Shown piece after piece: positions 4,883 to 10,123 of a stretch of DNA of 11,094 bases. Position numbers and translations under genes: made by a program. The DNA lies in the NCBI GenBank assembly GCA_005879255.1, contig VBKY01000311.1, positions 1 to 11,094 on the forward strand, given 5' to 3'. Below the pieces are notes generated by a model, which worked only from the letters and a program-made list of their open reading frames with translations, had not been told where the DNA came from and did no database searches. The stretch comes from Deltaproteobacteria bacterium (GTDB lineage: Bacteria; Desulfobacterota_B; Binatia; UBA9968). The stretch's first letter is position 1. The number at the start of each line of letters is the position of its first letter.

Positions 4883-5010
4883 GGGATCGGTCCGTTCCAA
4901 TGGTTCCAGCCGTTCCACCGCTTCGCTCCGTTCCAGTCGTTCCAAACGTTCAAGGTTCAGATGCGCCGGTAAAAGCCGAACTGCACGTTTTGATAATTCT
5001 CGAAATGTCG
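4883..5010. repeat. Interspersed GTTC-type repeat block R6
   Basis: Words start at 4894, 4903, 4912, 4921, 4930, 4939 and 4948, an exact 9-bp period. A diverged palindrome (ACGTTTTGA-TAATTC-TCGAAATGT, 4985-5008) follows. The opening GGGATCGGTCCGTTCCAATG is shared with block R7 on the far side of the VapC module. Confidence 0.8.
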
Positions 5011-5073
5011 AAATGACGATCTACTTCGCTAAACCGCGGGGGCGGCGTAATTGGCTGGCTGAAGTGTGACCCA

Positions 5074-5154
5074 CTAGAGCTGTACGCGCAACAACTCGGC
5101 GGGACGGGTCTTCGGAATAGTGGCGTGGAGACTTGGCACAAGACGCCAGTCAAA
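5074..5154 (-). repeat. 81-bp conserved element, copy B
   Basis: This is the second copy of the element at 3169-3249, colinear and 84% identical by eye. It ends at TAG (5074-5076) on the minus strand, after which the two copies diverge. Upstream it runs into GTTCAA words. Confidence 0.5.
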
Positions 5155-5167
5155 TTTCAAAGTTCAA

Positions 5168-5222
5168 AAGGTTCGACGACTCGGGCGCGATCGTCGGCAG
5201 TACGCTGGATTTACGAGCCCTA
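5168..5222. repeat. About 50-bp element at the VapC stop, copy 1
   Basis: The stretch from TTCGACGACTCGGGCG to the VapC stop codon resembles 6174-6227 (TTCACGACGCTGGCG to CCTAG). On the minus strand both start at a TAG followed by a GTAAATC- or GTCAATC-like word. It sits between a gene 3' end and a GTTC block in the first case, and between a MITE and a GTTC block in the second. The similarity is moderate. Confidence 0.4.
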
Positions 5223-5618
5223 AATCGCTTGTATGATCTTCGTAGCCGCGGCGCGGTTGGCGAGCCTGCGATCGGCAGTAACCAGCCGGCTATCGAGAGC
5301 CAAAGCCAGCCCGAGATAAGCGGCATCGTATACGCTTAACTTGTACCGGTACGCTAGGTCGATCGTCGTTTTGTATTCGTCGGCGCCCAAACTGTAGGCT
5401 TCAATCTGCAGGTCTATAAAATATCCAAAGAGATCCGATGTTTCTTGAGCGCTCAATTTCGTCTTGGTAACTAGGACATTGCCGATCTCGTAGTAGAGAA
5501 GCTCAGGAGCAACCAACGGATCGCTGCCATTGAGGTGCCTTTCCAGAAGCTCCTCGGCCTCTGCGGAAGGCTCCGCTAAAAGCCACTTGAGGACGACGGA
5601 GGCGTCGACAACCGTCAT
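5220..5618 (-). CDS. vapC: VapC-type PIN-domain ribonuclease toxin
   Basis: The 132-residue PIN-domain protein opens MTVVDASVVLKWLLAE with catalytic D5. It has PELLYYEIGNVL (E44), YDAAYLGLALAL (D98) and LVTADRRLA (D116), the four-acid metal site of VapC RNases. The length is normal for the family and all key residues are present, so it should be active. Known VapC proteins cleave tRNA or rRNA in the cytoplasm; this one's target is unknown. Its ATG overlaps the antitoxin stop as ATGA (5615-5618), indicating coupled translation. This is the only fully intact toxin-antitoxin pair in the window apart from the Phd/RelE pair. Confidence 0.93.
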   Translation of the reverse strand: MTVVDASVVLKWLLAEPSAEAEELLERHLNGSDPLVAPELLYYEIGNVLVTKTKLSAQETSDLFGYFIDLQIEAYSLGADEYKTTIDLAYRYKLSVYDAAYLGLALALDSRLVTADRRLANRAAATKIIQAI

Positions 5619-5887
5619 CTCTCCGCTCGGCTCTCTCGCAATATTTTCGTGACGTCGAGGCCTTTAAGTTTCTTGGCATGCCGCTTTTTCCACTCGTCGA
5701 TTCGTTCGGCGGCAAGACGCAGCCGGTGTTCCCGGCCCAGGCTCTTCGACCTATAATCTTCGATAGGCACTAAAACGGCCAACGGTTTGTCCGCCCGGCA
5801 TATGGTTACGGGAATGCCTTTTTTGGTTACCAGGTCCAAGACGCTGCCAAACTTCTTTCGCATCTCCAGGGCGCTAACAATCTTCAT
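5615..5887 (-). CDS. Phd/YefM-type antitoxin paired with VapC
   Basis: The 90-residue protein begins MKIVSALEMRKKFGSVLDLV. It continues KKGIPVTICRADKPLAVLVP and IEDYRSK, the standard Phd/YefM N-terminal domain that dimerises and binds operator DNA. The rest is a charged helical tail (EWKKRHAKKLKGLDVTK) suited to blocking the toxin active site. It precedes vapC with a 4-bp overlap. The promoter immediately upstream contains two near-palindromic CTATNATAG sites. Autorepression by the antitoxin-toxin complex is the family norm and fits the layout. Confidence 0.88.
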   Translation of the reverse strand: MKIVSALEMRKKFGSVLDLVTKKGIPVTICRADKPLAVLVPIEDYRSKSLGREHRLRLAAERIDEWKKRHAKKLKGLDVTKILRESRAER

Positions 5888-5901
5888 GAGTTCGCCGACT
5901 A

Positions 5902-5945
5902 ACTATGATAGTCGCTATGTTATCACCTATAATAGTATCTGGCAA
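5902..5945 (-). promoter_or_regulatory. VapC-operon promoter with two operator-like palindromes
   Basis: On the minus strand, TTGCCA (5940-5945), a 17-bp spacer and TAACAT (5917-5922) form the promoter. ACTATGATAGT (5902-5912) covers the predicted start point, and CTATAATAGT (5927-5936) lies in the spacer. Each is a near-palindrome, and their starts are about 24 bp apart. This is the expected position for autorepressor sites. Confidence 0.55.
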
Positions 5946-5966
5946 GGAACGAAACTAACAGATTAT

Positions 5967-6170
5967 GGGATCGGTCCGTTCCAATGGTTCCAGCCGTTCA
6001 ACCGCTGCGCTCTGTTCAAAACGTTATCGGATTGATTCGGTTTCAAATGTTCCAGGTGTTCCAATAGTTCCAGCGCTTCGCTTACCAACTCATGCGGCCC
6101 GTTCCAAACGTTCAATCGCTCGGTACGTTCAAGTCGTTCCAGCTGCAGCGGTTCAGAGGTTCAAGGTTGA
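5967..6170. repeat. Interspersed GTTC-type repeat block R7
   Basis: This is the longest run of GTTCCA/GTTCAA words, in 9-bp register at 5978, 5987, 5996, 6005, 6014 and 6023. A second and third run follow (about 6055-6090 and 6100-6170). Its first 50 bp match block R6. The GCCTGCCC arm and the GAATTC palindrome are absent. Confidence 0.8.
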
Positions 6171-6224
6171 AACGGCTTCACGACGCTGGCGTGATCATCG
6201 GCATTATTCCAGATTGACGAGCAC

Positions 6225-6362
6225 CTAGAGCAGGATGCTGAAAAATGCCGTTCATCCGTCGACAAAGTCTCAGGACGAACGGAAGATGGATTGAAATCAT
6301 CGGAGAATTTCCTTCGTGCTGAGGCTCTCGAAGCACGAGTGCCTTTTTCAGCAATCTGCTAG
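6225..6362. mobile_element. MITE-like repeat with TGCTGAAAAA ends
   Basis: Terminal inverted repeats are visible: GCAGGATGCTGAAAAATGC (6230-6248) and the reverse complement of GCCTTTTTCAGCAATCTGC (6341-6359), matching at 16 of 19 positions. CTAG lies at both outer edges (6225-6228, 6359-6362), possibly a 4-bp target duplication. Inside is a hairpin, CCGTTCATCC against GGACGAACGG (around 6248-6282), of the REP-like CGACAA..CTCAGGA type. No coding sequence is present, so it would have to be moved by a transposase supplied in trans. 6363-6401 has only a CGGTTGCAACCG palindrome. Confidence 0.6.
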
Positions 6363-6401
6363 ATCGGTTTTGCGACCGGTTGCAACCGACCGCTTGGGGT
6401 C

Positions 6402-7214
6402 TTAAATACTGAACGGTTTCTGTGCTTCGTACGCGGAATTCGCGTCCCCGACGAAGTAGTAGTTGGGGGTTTGCGTCGACGGCATCAGGGATACGATTTT
6501 GTCGCGGAGCTTGCGATAATTCCCGGCAAACCTGCCGTTGTTCCACACTTGTTTGAGTGTGCCCGTGAAGGCGCCGTTCTTGTCGCCGTCCATGGAAGTT
6601 TGGTTGTCCATGCATCCGGAAATAAGCAATACGCTTGCGTTGACTTTGATTTTTTCGGCGCCTCGGTTGTTGTCTTGAATGCTTTTATAGAGCGCGCTGT
6701 TCGCTTTTTCCACCTCGATGCCTACGGAACGTGGCATGCCTCGTGGGCGCGGTCCAATGCCTAAAAAAGCTGGAATGTCCCGCACCACCGTGCCGCTGTG
6801 ACAGCTGTCGGATAGCGCTAGAATGCGCACGCCCGCTTTGAACTTGCCCCAAATGTTATAAAGCTCGTCGTCGACCAACTGGCGGTCGTAAAGAACCCAG
6901 GTCTCGTCCATGCGGTCATTATCTTTTTCATCGCTATTGGTATCACGGACTTGGCCGCCGTGACCGGAGTAGGTGAGCAATAGCATATCGCCTTTGACGA
7001 GCTTTTTGGCGGCATCCAAGATCGCCGTGCTTACGGCGGCCGCCGTCGCTTGTTCGTCGACCAACAAAGTGTTGCCGCTGAATCCCTTTTTCTTGGCGAG
7101 CGCGCGCATATCCTTGGCGTCGGCGATGCAGGCGTTAAGCTCGCCGTCCCAGCCCTGGTAATGTTTCGGGTCGACGTGGTTCAAACCGATATGAATGGAA
7201 ATCCCCTTGGCCAT
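6402..7214 (-). CDS. Caspase-family cysteine protease (peptidase C14)
   Basis: This is a 270-residue stand-alone caspase-like domain. It has the N-terminal MAKGISIHIGLNHVDPKHY strand, LNACIADAKDMRALAKKKGF (26-45), the histidine motif LTYSGHGGQ (H85) and the cysteine motif ILALSDSCHSG (C138, preceded by acidic D136). Both catalytic residues and the acidic S1 features typical of metacaspase/paracaspase-like bacterial proteins are intact. No signal peptide or membrane segment is seen, so it acts in the cytoplasm. The start ATG 7214 has GGAGGGG at good spacing, and a promoter lies at 7252-7281. Bacterial caspase-like proteases often serve as effectors in defence or death pathways, but no sensor or adaptor gene is adjacent. 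The substrate is unknown. Confidence 0.93.
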   Translation of the reverse strand: MAKGISIHIGLNHVDPKHYQGWDGELNACIADAKDMRALAKKKGFSGNTLLVDEQATAAAVSTAILDAAKKLVKGDMLLLTYSGHGGQVRDTNSDEKDNDRMDETWVLYDRQLVDDELYNIWGKFKAGVRILALSDSCHSGTVVRDIPAFLGIGPRPRGMPRSVGIEVEKANSALYKSIQDNNRGAEKIKVNASVLLISGCMDNQTSMDGDKNGAFTGTLKQVWNNGRFAGNYRKLRDKIVSLMPSTQTPNYYFVGDANSAYEAQKPFSI

Positions 7215-7251
7215 TTTGTCCCCTCCTTCGAAATCAAATCTTTGAACTGAA

Positions 7252-7281
7252 AGTGTAGAGGCTCATGATTTATCCTGTCAA
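7252..7281 (-). promoter_or_regulatory. Promoter of the caspase-family gene
   Basis: On the minus strand, TTGACA (7276-7281) is separated by 18 bp from TACACT (7252-7257). The leader is about 35 nt and carries the GGAGGGG ribosome-binding site. Confidence 0.6.
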
Positions 7282-7376
7282 TAAAAATCCGCGAGTGACG
7301 AGATCTTGGCTCAGTCGCTTGAGATCAATTCGCCCGGCTTGGCGTGAAATGGCGATTGCGAGTCCTGTCAAAGTCC

Positions 7377-7465
7377 GTCATTCCCGCATGCTTTTAGCGG
7401 TGGTTCGACTGGGCTCACCACAGGCGAACAACTGACTGGACCCCGGATAAAAACATTCGGGATGA
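7377..7465. repeat. MITE/REP-like palindromic repeat
   Basis: The left end GTCATTCCCGCATGCTTTT and the right end AAAAACATTCGGGATGA are imperfect inverted copies. Inside is a GTGGTTCGACTGGGCTCACCAC hairpin. This is the style of short palindromic repeats scattered through environmental proteobacterial genomes. Its right end runs directly into the structured element that starts GTGCG at 7466. 7282-7376 holds nothing recognisable. Confidence 0.5.
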
Positions 7466-7574
7466 GTGCGCCCGTGAGGGCGCCACATCAGCACGGTGAA
7501 AGTCCGTGCCGGAGTAAGCGGGGAGACCTACGCTGTAGGTGAGCGGCGATATGCCGGAGCCTGCTGCGTCGCAG
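7466..7574 (+). ncRNA. Chain of hairpins resembling the 5' end of a group II intron (fragment)
   Basis: The stretch begins GTGCGCCC, like the GUGYG 5' end of bacterial group II introns. It folds into five consecutive hairpins: 7468-7483 with a GTGA (GNRA) tetraloop, 7491-7509 with the loop TGAAAGT (a GGTGAAAGTCC box common in these introns), 7526-7540, 7544-7556 and 7564-7574. No reverse transcriptase frame or intron 3' end (domain V/VI) follows. After about 7575 the sequence runs into the end of the solute-binding protein gene. I infer a truncated intron. An unrelated structured RNA is the alternative. The open frame here (7496-7684) is not a credible protein. Confidence 0.45.
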
Positions 7575-7620
7575 TTCATTCGCTGGCAGTGATGTCGGTT
7601 AATCTATCAATTTTTTCACG

Positions 7621-8586
7621 TTACGGCTTCCAGCCCTGTTTGTTCAACTGCTGTTCCGCCTGGCGCACGAAGCTGAAGTCATAAGCTCTTTGCGGCGGGA
7701 CGATCTCGTTCACTTCGGCTACCAGTTTGACGATGGCAAGATCGTTCCGCTGGGTTTCCTCGTCGACATAGCCGCCCTTGGTGAAAGTGCCGATGAGATC
7801 GTCGTACATGCGTGTGGCCAACGTTTTGTCCAACTCGCTGAACTTGGAGACGGACGCAATCGTCCCCGCGCGGTCCTGGCGAACGACGCGCAAGCCTTTT
7901 AAAACTGCGCGGGCGAATCCGGCCATCAGCTTCGGCTGCTCTTTGATGAAACGGTCGGAAGTCGCGAACGTGCCCCAGGAGTTTTTCACTTCTTTGCCGA
8001 TGAACATGAGATCCTTCATGCCTTGATCGAGAGTGGCGTAACGCTCTTCGGGGCTGACGATGGCGGCGTCAACGGCGCCGGATAGGAGAGACGGCACCCG
8101 GTTAACCGGTCCCGGATCGATCAGGACAACGTCTTTGCTGTCCATGCCGTACTTCACCAAGATGTTTCTCAGCATGAAGGCGGCGATTGAGGCGACACCG
8201 GTGGTGGCGACTTTTTTACCCTTTAAATCCTTCAAGCTGGTGATGTTCGGCCGAACCATCACCCACTGAAGAACCTGATCGTTGATCGCCAGGATGGTTT
8301 TGAGCGGCGCACCGCCTTTCGAGATGGCGACCAGCGCGCTGCTACCGGAACCGGAAAACTGCACCTGGTTGGCGGTCAATGCCTGCAGGCCGGGAGCGTT
8401 CTGCATAAAGGCAAGTTTTAGATCGATGCCTTCTTCCTGCATGTAGCCGCGCTCCTGGGCGATGACGAGCGGCACGTATTGAAAGGCCTTCGATGTCAGC
8501 GCCACGGTGATTTCGTCACCGAACAATCTCTGTGTGGGTATCAGCAACGGCGCTGACCAGAACAGTAGCGATAAAAGTTTGCGCAT
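7621..8586 (-). CDS. ABC transporter solute-binding protein, NMT1/THI5-like (SsuA/TauA family)
   Basis: The 321-residue protein has a signal peptide (MRKLLSLLFWSAPLLIPTQ, cleavage near residues 20-24), then EITVALTSKAFQYVPLVIAQ. The family signature GYMQEEGIDLKL (48-59) follows, then LTANQVQFSGSGSSALVAI and LKDLKGKKVATTGVASIAAF, the hinge-side ligand loops of NMT1/THI5-type periplasmic binding proteins. It should capture a small organic or sulfur/nitrogen compound in the periplasm for an ABC importer; the ligand cannot be told from sequence. The start ATG 8586 follows AAGGAGAAGG. No permease or ATPase gene is adjacent, so it is an orphan here, as is common for this expanded family in environmental deltaproteobacteria-like genomes. 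Confidence 0.93.
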   Translation of the reverse strand: MRKLLSLLFWSAPLLIPTQRLFGDEITVALTSKAFQYVPLVIAQERGYMQEEGIDLKLAFMQNAPGLQALTANQVQFSGSGSSALVAISKGGAPLKTILAINDQVLQWVMVRPNITSLKDLKGKKVATTGVASIAAFMLRNILVKYGMDSKDVVLIDPGPVNRVPSLLSGAVDAAIVSPEERYATLDQGMKDLMFIGKEVKNSWGTFATSDRFIKEQPKLMAGFARAVLKGLRVVRQDRAGTIASVSKFSELDKTLATRMYDDLIGTFTKGGYVDEETQRNDLAIVKLVAEVNEIVPPQRAYDFSFVRQAEQQLNKQGWKP

Positions 8587-8948
8587 AATCCTTCTCCTTA
8601 CTATGGATAAGACCTTTTAAGGTTTGGATTTGGCTGGCCGTCCGCTCTTTGTAACCTCTCAAAGTTATATTTGACAAGAGGATTACACAGGGATGGGCTC
8701 TACACAGAAATTCTGGAGGTGCATATGTGGTCTGAGTCTAGAGGCCGGAGTTCGTTTGAATAGTTAAAATGATTTGATGTTTCTACAACGGCGGGTATCA
8801 AGCCGGTCTGCCCCAAGCCTGTTAAAAATCTAAAGGGGGCCCCTTTTTTGTTAGTGTTCTTTACGTTTTTTCCCAAATCTTCACTAGAAAAATTGCGCGG
8901 CGATTTCAATAGTTTATTGCATGTGTCGCAAACATAAGAATTCTCCGA
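8587..8948. other. Intergenic stretch without a recognisable gene
   Basis: This lies between the divergent solute-binding protein and PEP-CTERM genes. A weak -35/-10-like pair for the former may lie near 8660-8690. AAAGGG-GGC-CCCTTTTTT at 8832-8849 is palindromic with a T run, but the loop is too tight for a convincing terminator. No open frame here has a ribosome-binding site or family resemblance. Confidence 0.5.
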
Positions 8949-8988
8949 CGTGAACTGTAAAATTGTTTTACAAAATTAGCTGACACAT
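8921..8988 (+). promoter_or_regulatory. Probable activator-binding region upstream of the PEP-CTERM gene
   Basis: A 17-bp perfect palindrome, TGTAAAA-TTG-TTTTACA (8956-8972), is flanked by an inverted pair, ATGTGTC (8921-8927) and GACACAT (8982-8988). The palindrome centre is about 86 bp upstream of the sigma-54 GG element, a normal distance for a bacterial enhancer-binding protein. Confidence 0.5.
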
Positions 8989-9048
8989 TTTCTGTTACGA
9001 TTCCATAAAGCCATGAACTTTACTCGTTATTACTCGAGTAATCACTTA

Positions 9049-9064
9049 TGGCACGAACTATGCT
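9049..9064 (+). promoter_or_regulatory. Sigma-54 promoter
   Basis: TGGCACG-AACT-ATGCT matches the consensus TGGCACR-N4-TTGCW at 11 of 12 fixed positions. The GG and GC pairs are spaced correctly. Transcription would start near 9076, giving an approximately 120-nt leader to the PEP-CTERM gene. Sigma-54 control of PEP-CTERM genes through the PrsK/PrsR two-component system is described in other bacteria. The regulator is not in this window. Confidence 0.65.
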
Positions 9065-9197
9065 GCCCCTTACTACGCATTTCATTTATTTTGCCATGGG
9101 AGGCATTTGACTACTTAAAACAACGAGCTATTTGCACATATTCTGGATTTAACTGCGAGCCAAAAACGCATAAGCAGCCATCGCAAGGGGGGAATTT

Positions 9198-9764
9198 ATG
9201 GCAATGCGACGCGCACAGCAGTTTCGTGAAATAAGCCGGCTATCGTTCTACATCGGCAGAGAGTATCTTTGGGCGCTCTTCCTTCTTTTTCCAGCGGTGC
9301 TCTCGCTAGCGCTCGCAGTCCCCGCGATGTCCGCGACCGTGAACTGGACAGATGCAACGGGAAACTGGAACAATAGTCGTTTGGATTATTTTTACTCAAC
9401 AACGGACAGAGGCAAGACGTTTAACCTGACTGGGAGCGGTGCGAGTCTGGGAATCGAGCAGACCAATACGTTGACGCTAGGGACGGGTACTATAGTTCAA
9501 GGACAAGGGTCAGTCGGGTTGGCGCAGTTTCCTTCAGGTACCAGCACACTGAACAACCAGGGTACAATCAGCGCCAACATCAACGCCATCACGCTGAGCA
9601 CAAACCCAAATAATTTTACCCACCAAGGCACCCGGGATCTGCCGAGGATCCAGCTGCTGCTCCAGGGTAACGTGATCGAGCAGCTAGTCCAGGGACCGGA
9701 GCCTAACACGTGGATTCTAATCGGACTCGGCTTAGTCATGTTCGCTTACCGCCGCATTAAATAG
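9198..9764 (+). CDS. PEP-CTERM sorting-domain protein, short
   Basis: The 188-residue exported protein has a long N-region, a hydrophobic stretch (24-41) and a likely cleavage site after PAMSA (46). The passenger (47-160) is rich in T, N and G with beta-helix-like phrases such as NWTDATGNWNN, TLTLGTGTIVQG and LNNQGTISANI. The C-terminus carries the sorting tripartite signal: PEP at 167-169, a hydrophobic segment 172-184 and RR at 185-186. Such proteins are processed by an exosortase and displayed or released with exopolysaccharide. No exosortase gene is nearby. The AAGGGGGG ribosome-binding site precedes ATG 9198. The passenger ends abruptly after FTHQGT, where relatives usually continue for many more repeats, suggesting an in-frame internal loss. 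Confidence 0.85.
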   Translation: MAMRRAQQFREISRLSFYIGREYLWALFLLFPAVLSLALAVPAMSATVNWTDATGNWNNSRLDYFYSTTDRGKTFNLTGSGASLGIEQTNTLTLGTGTIVQGQGSVGLAQFPSGTSTLNNQGTISANINAITLSTNPNNFTHQGTRDLPRIQLLLQGNVIEQLVQGPEPNTWILIGLGLVMFAYRRIK

Positions 9765-10073
9765 AGAAATGGGAAGTTTTTGGACACGGTGCAGTTGGTG
9801 CGGAAAGGCGGGGGATAACATGTCTATTGCACCGTGAGCAAGTGGAGACGTAGGCGGAAAAATCTACCGACGAAGTAACCACCATCGTCCGTCGGTCGTG
9901 CCAAGACTCGCCCGAATTACGCAATTGCCATCTAGTCCAAATTCGATTTATCGACAACCATCACCTCGCTGAAACTTCGCCTAATGAGCTCGCGTCCAAG
10001 TTCGGCGCTCTGGCAGGAAAACAGAGTCTATCCAGGCAAATAACGCTCGGAGGTGGACACGAAACCGGTTCAC
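9765..10073. other. Intergenic stretch with two inverted repeats
   Basis: No gene is recognised. CACGGTGCA (9785-9793) pairs perfectly with TGCACCGTG (9828-9836) across a 34-nt loop, and ACCGACG (9866-9872) pairs with CGTCGGT (9890-9896). Neither has a terminator-like T run. They may shape the 3' end of the PEP-CTERM mRNA or be remnants of a repeat. Confidence 0.4.
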
Positions 10074-10116
10074 CTCTGAAAATAACTTTCAGAGAAAAGA
10101 GGCGATGTGGTATCCT
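10074..10116 (+). promoter_or_regulatory. Operator-like palindrome and extended -10 for the lipoprotein gene
   Basis: CTCTGAAA (10074-10081) and TTTCAGAG (10087-10094) are perfect inverted arms around ATAAC. An extended -10, TGG-TATCCT (10108-10116), follows, 7 nt before ATG 10124. The -35 (TTTCAG, 18 bp away) is weak and lies inside the palindrome, as for a repressor or activator site. The short distance to the ATG would leave little or no leader. Confidence 0.4.
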
Positions 10117-10123
10117 ATTTCGT

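Noticed and set aside
4894..4956. CRISPR array
   Set aside because: The repeat period is 9 bp with no unique spacers of constant length, and no cas genes are present.
1700..6227. Integron cassette array with attC sites
   Set aside because: The blocks lack the paired RYYYAAC/GTTRRRY core sites of attC, and no integrase or attI is visible. Only the cassette-like arrangement is retained as a hypothesis.
6178..6615. Minus-strand open frame of 145 codons
   Set aside because: It overlaps the caspase 3' end in another frame and then reads through the MITE.
7487..7560. Cobalamin riboswitch, because of the GGTGAAAGTCC phrase
   Set aside because: The other conserved B12-box and junction elements are missing and no cobalamin gene follows. 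The GTGCG start and GNRA stem fit a group II intron end better.
7496..7684. Plus-strand open frame starting MKVRAG
   Set aside because: It reads across the structured hairpin region and into the antisense of the solute-binding protein gene. There is no ribosome-binding site.
8832..8849. Bidirectional terminator (AAAGGG-GGC-CCCTTTTTT)
   Set aside because: The loop is only three bases, the stem is six, and neither neighbouring gene ends there.
9013..9234. Plus-strand open frame upstream of the PEP-CTERM gene
   Set aside because: It spans the sigma-54 promoter and the PEP-CTERM ribosome-binding site, and the composition is not protein-like.
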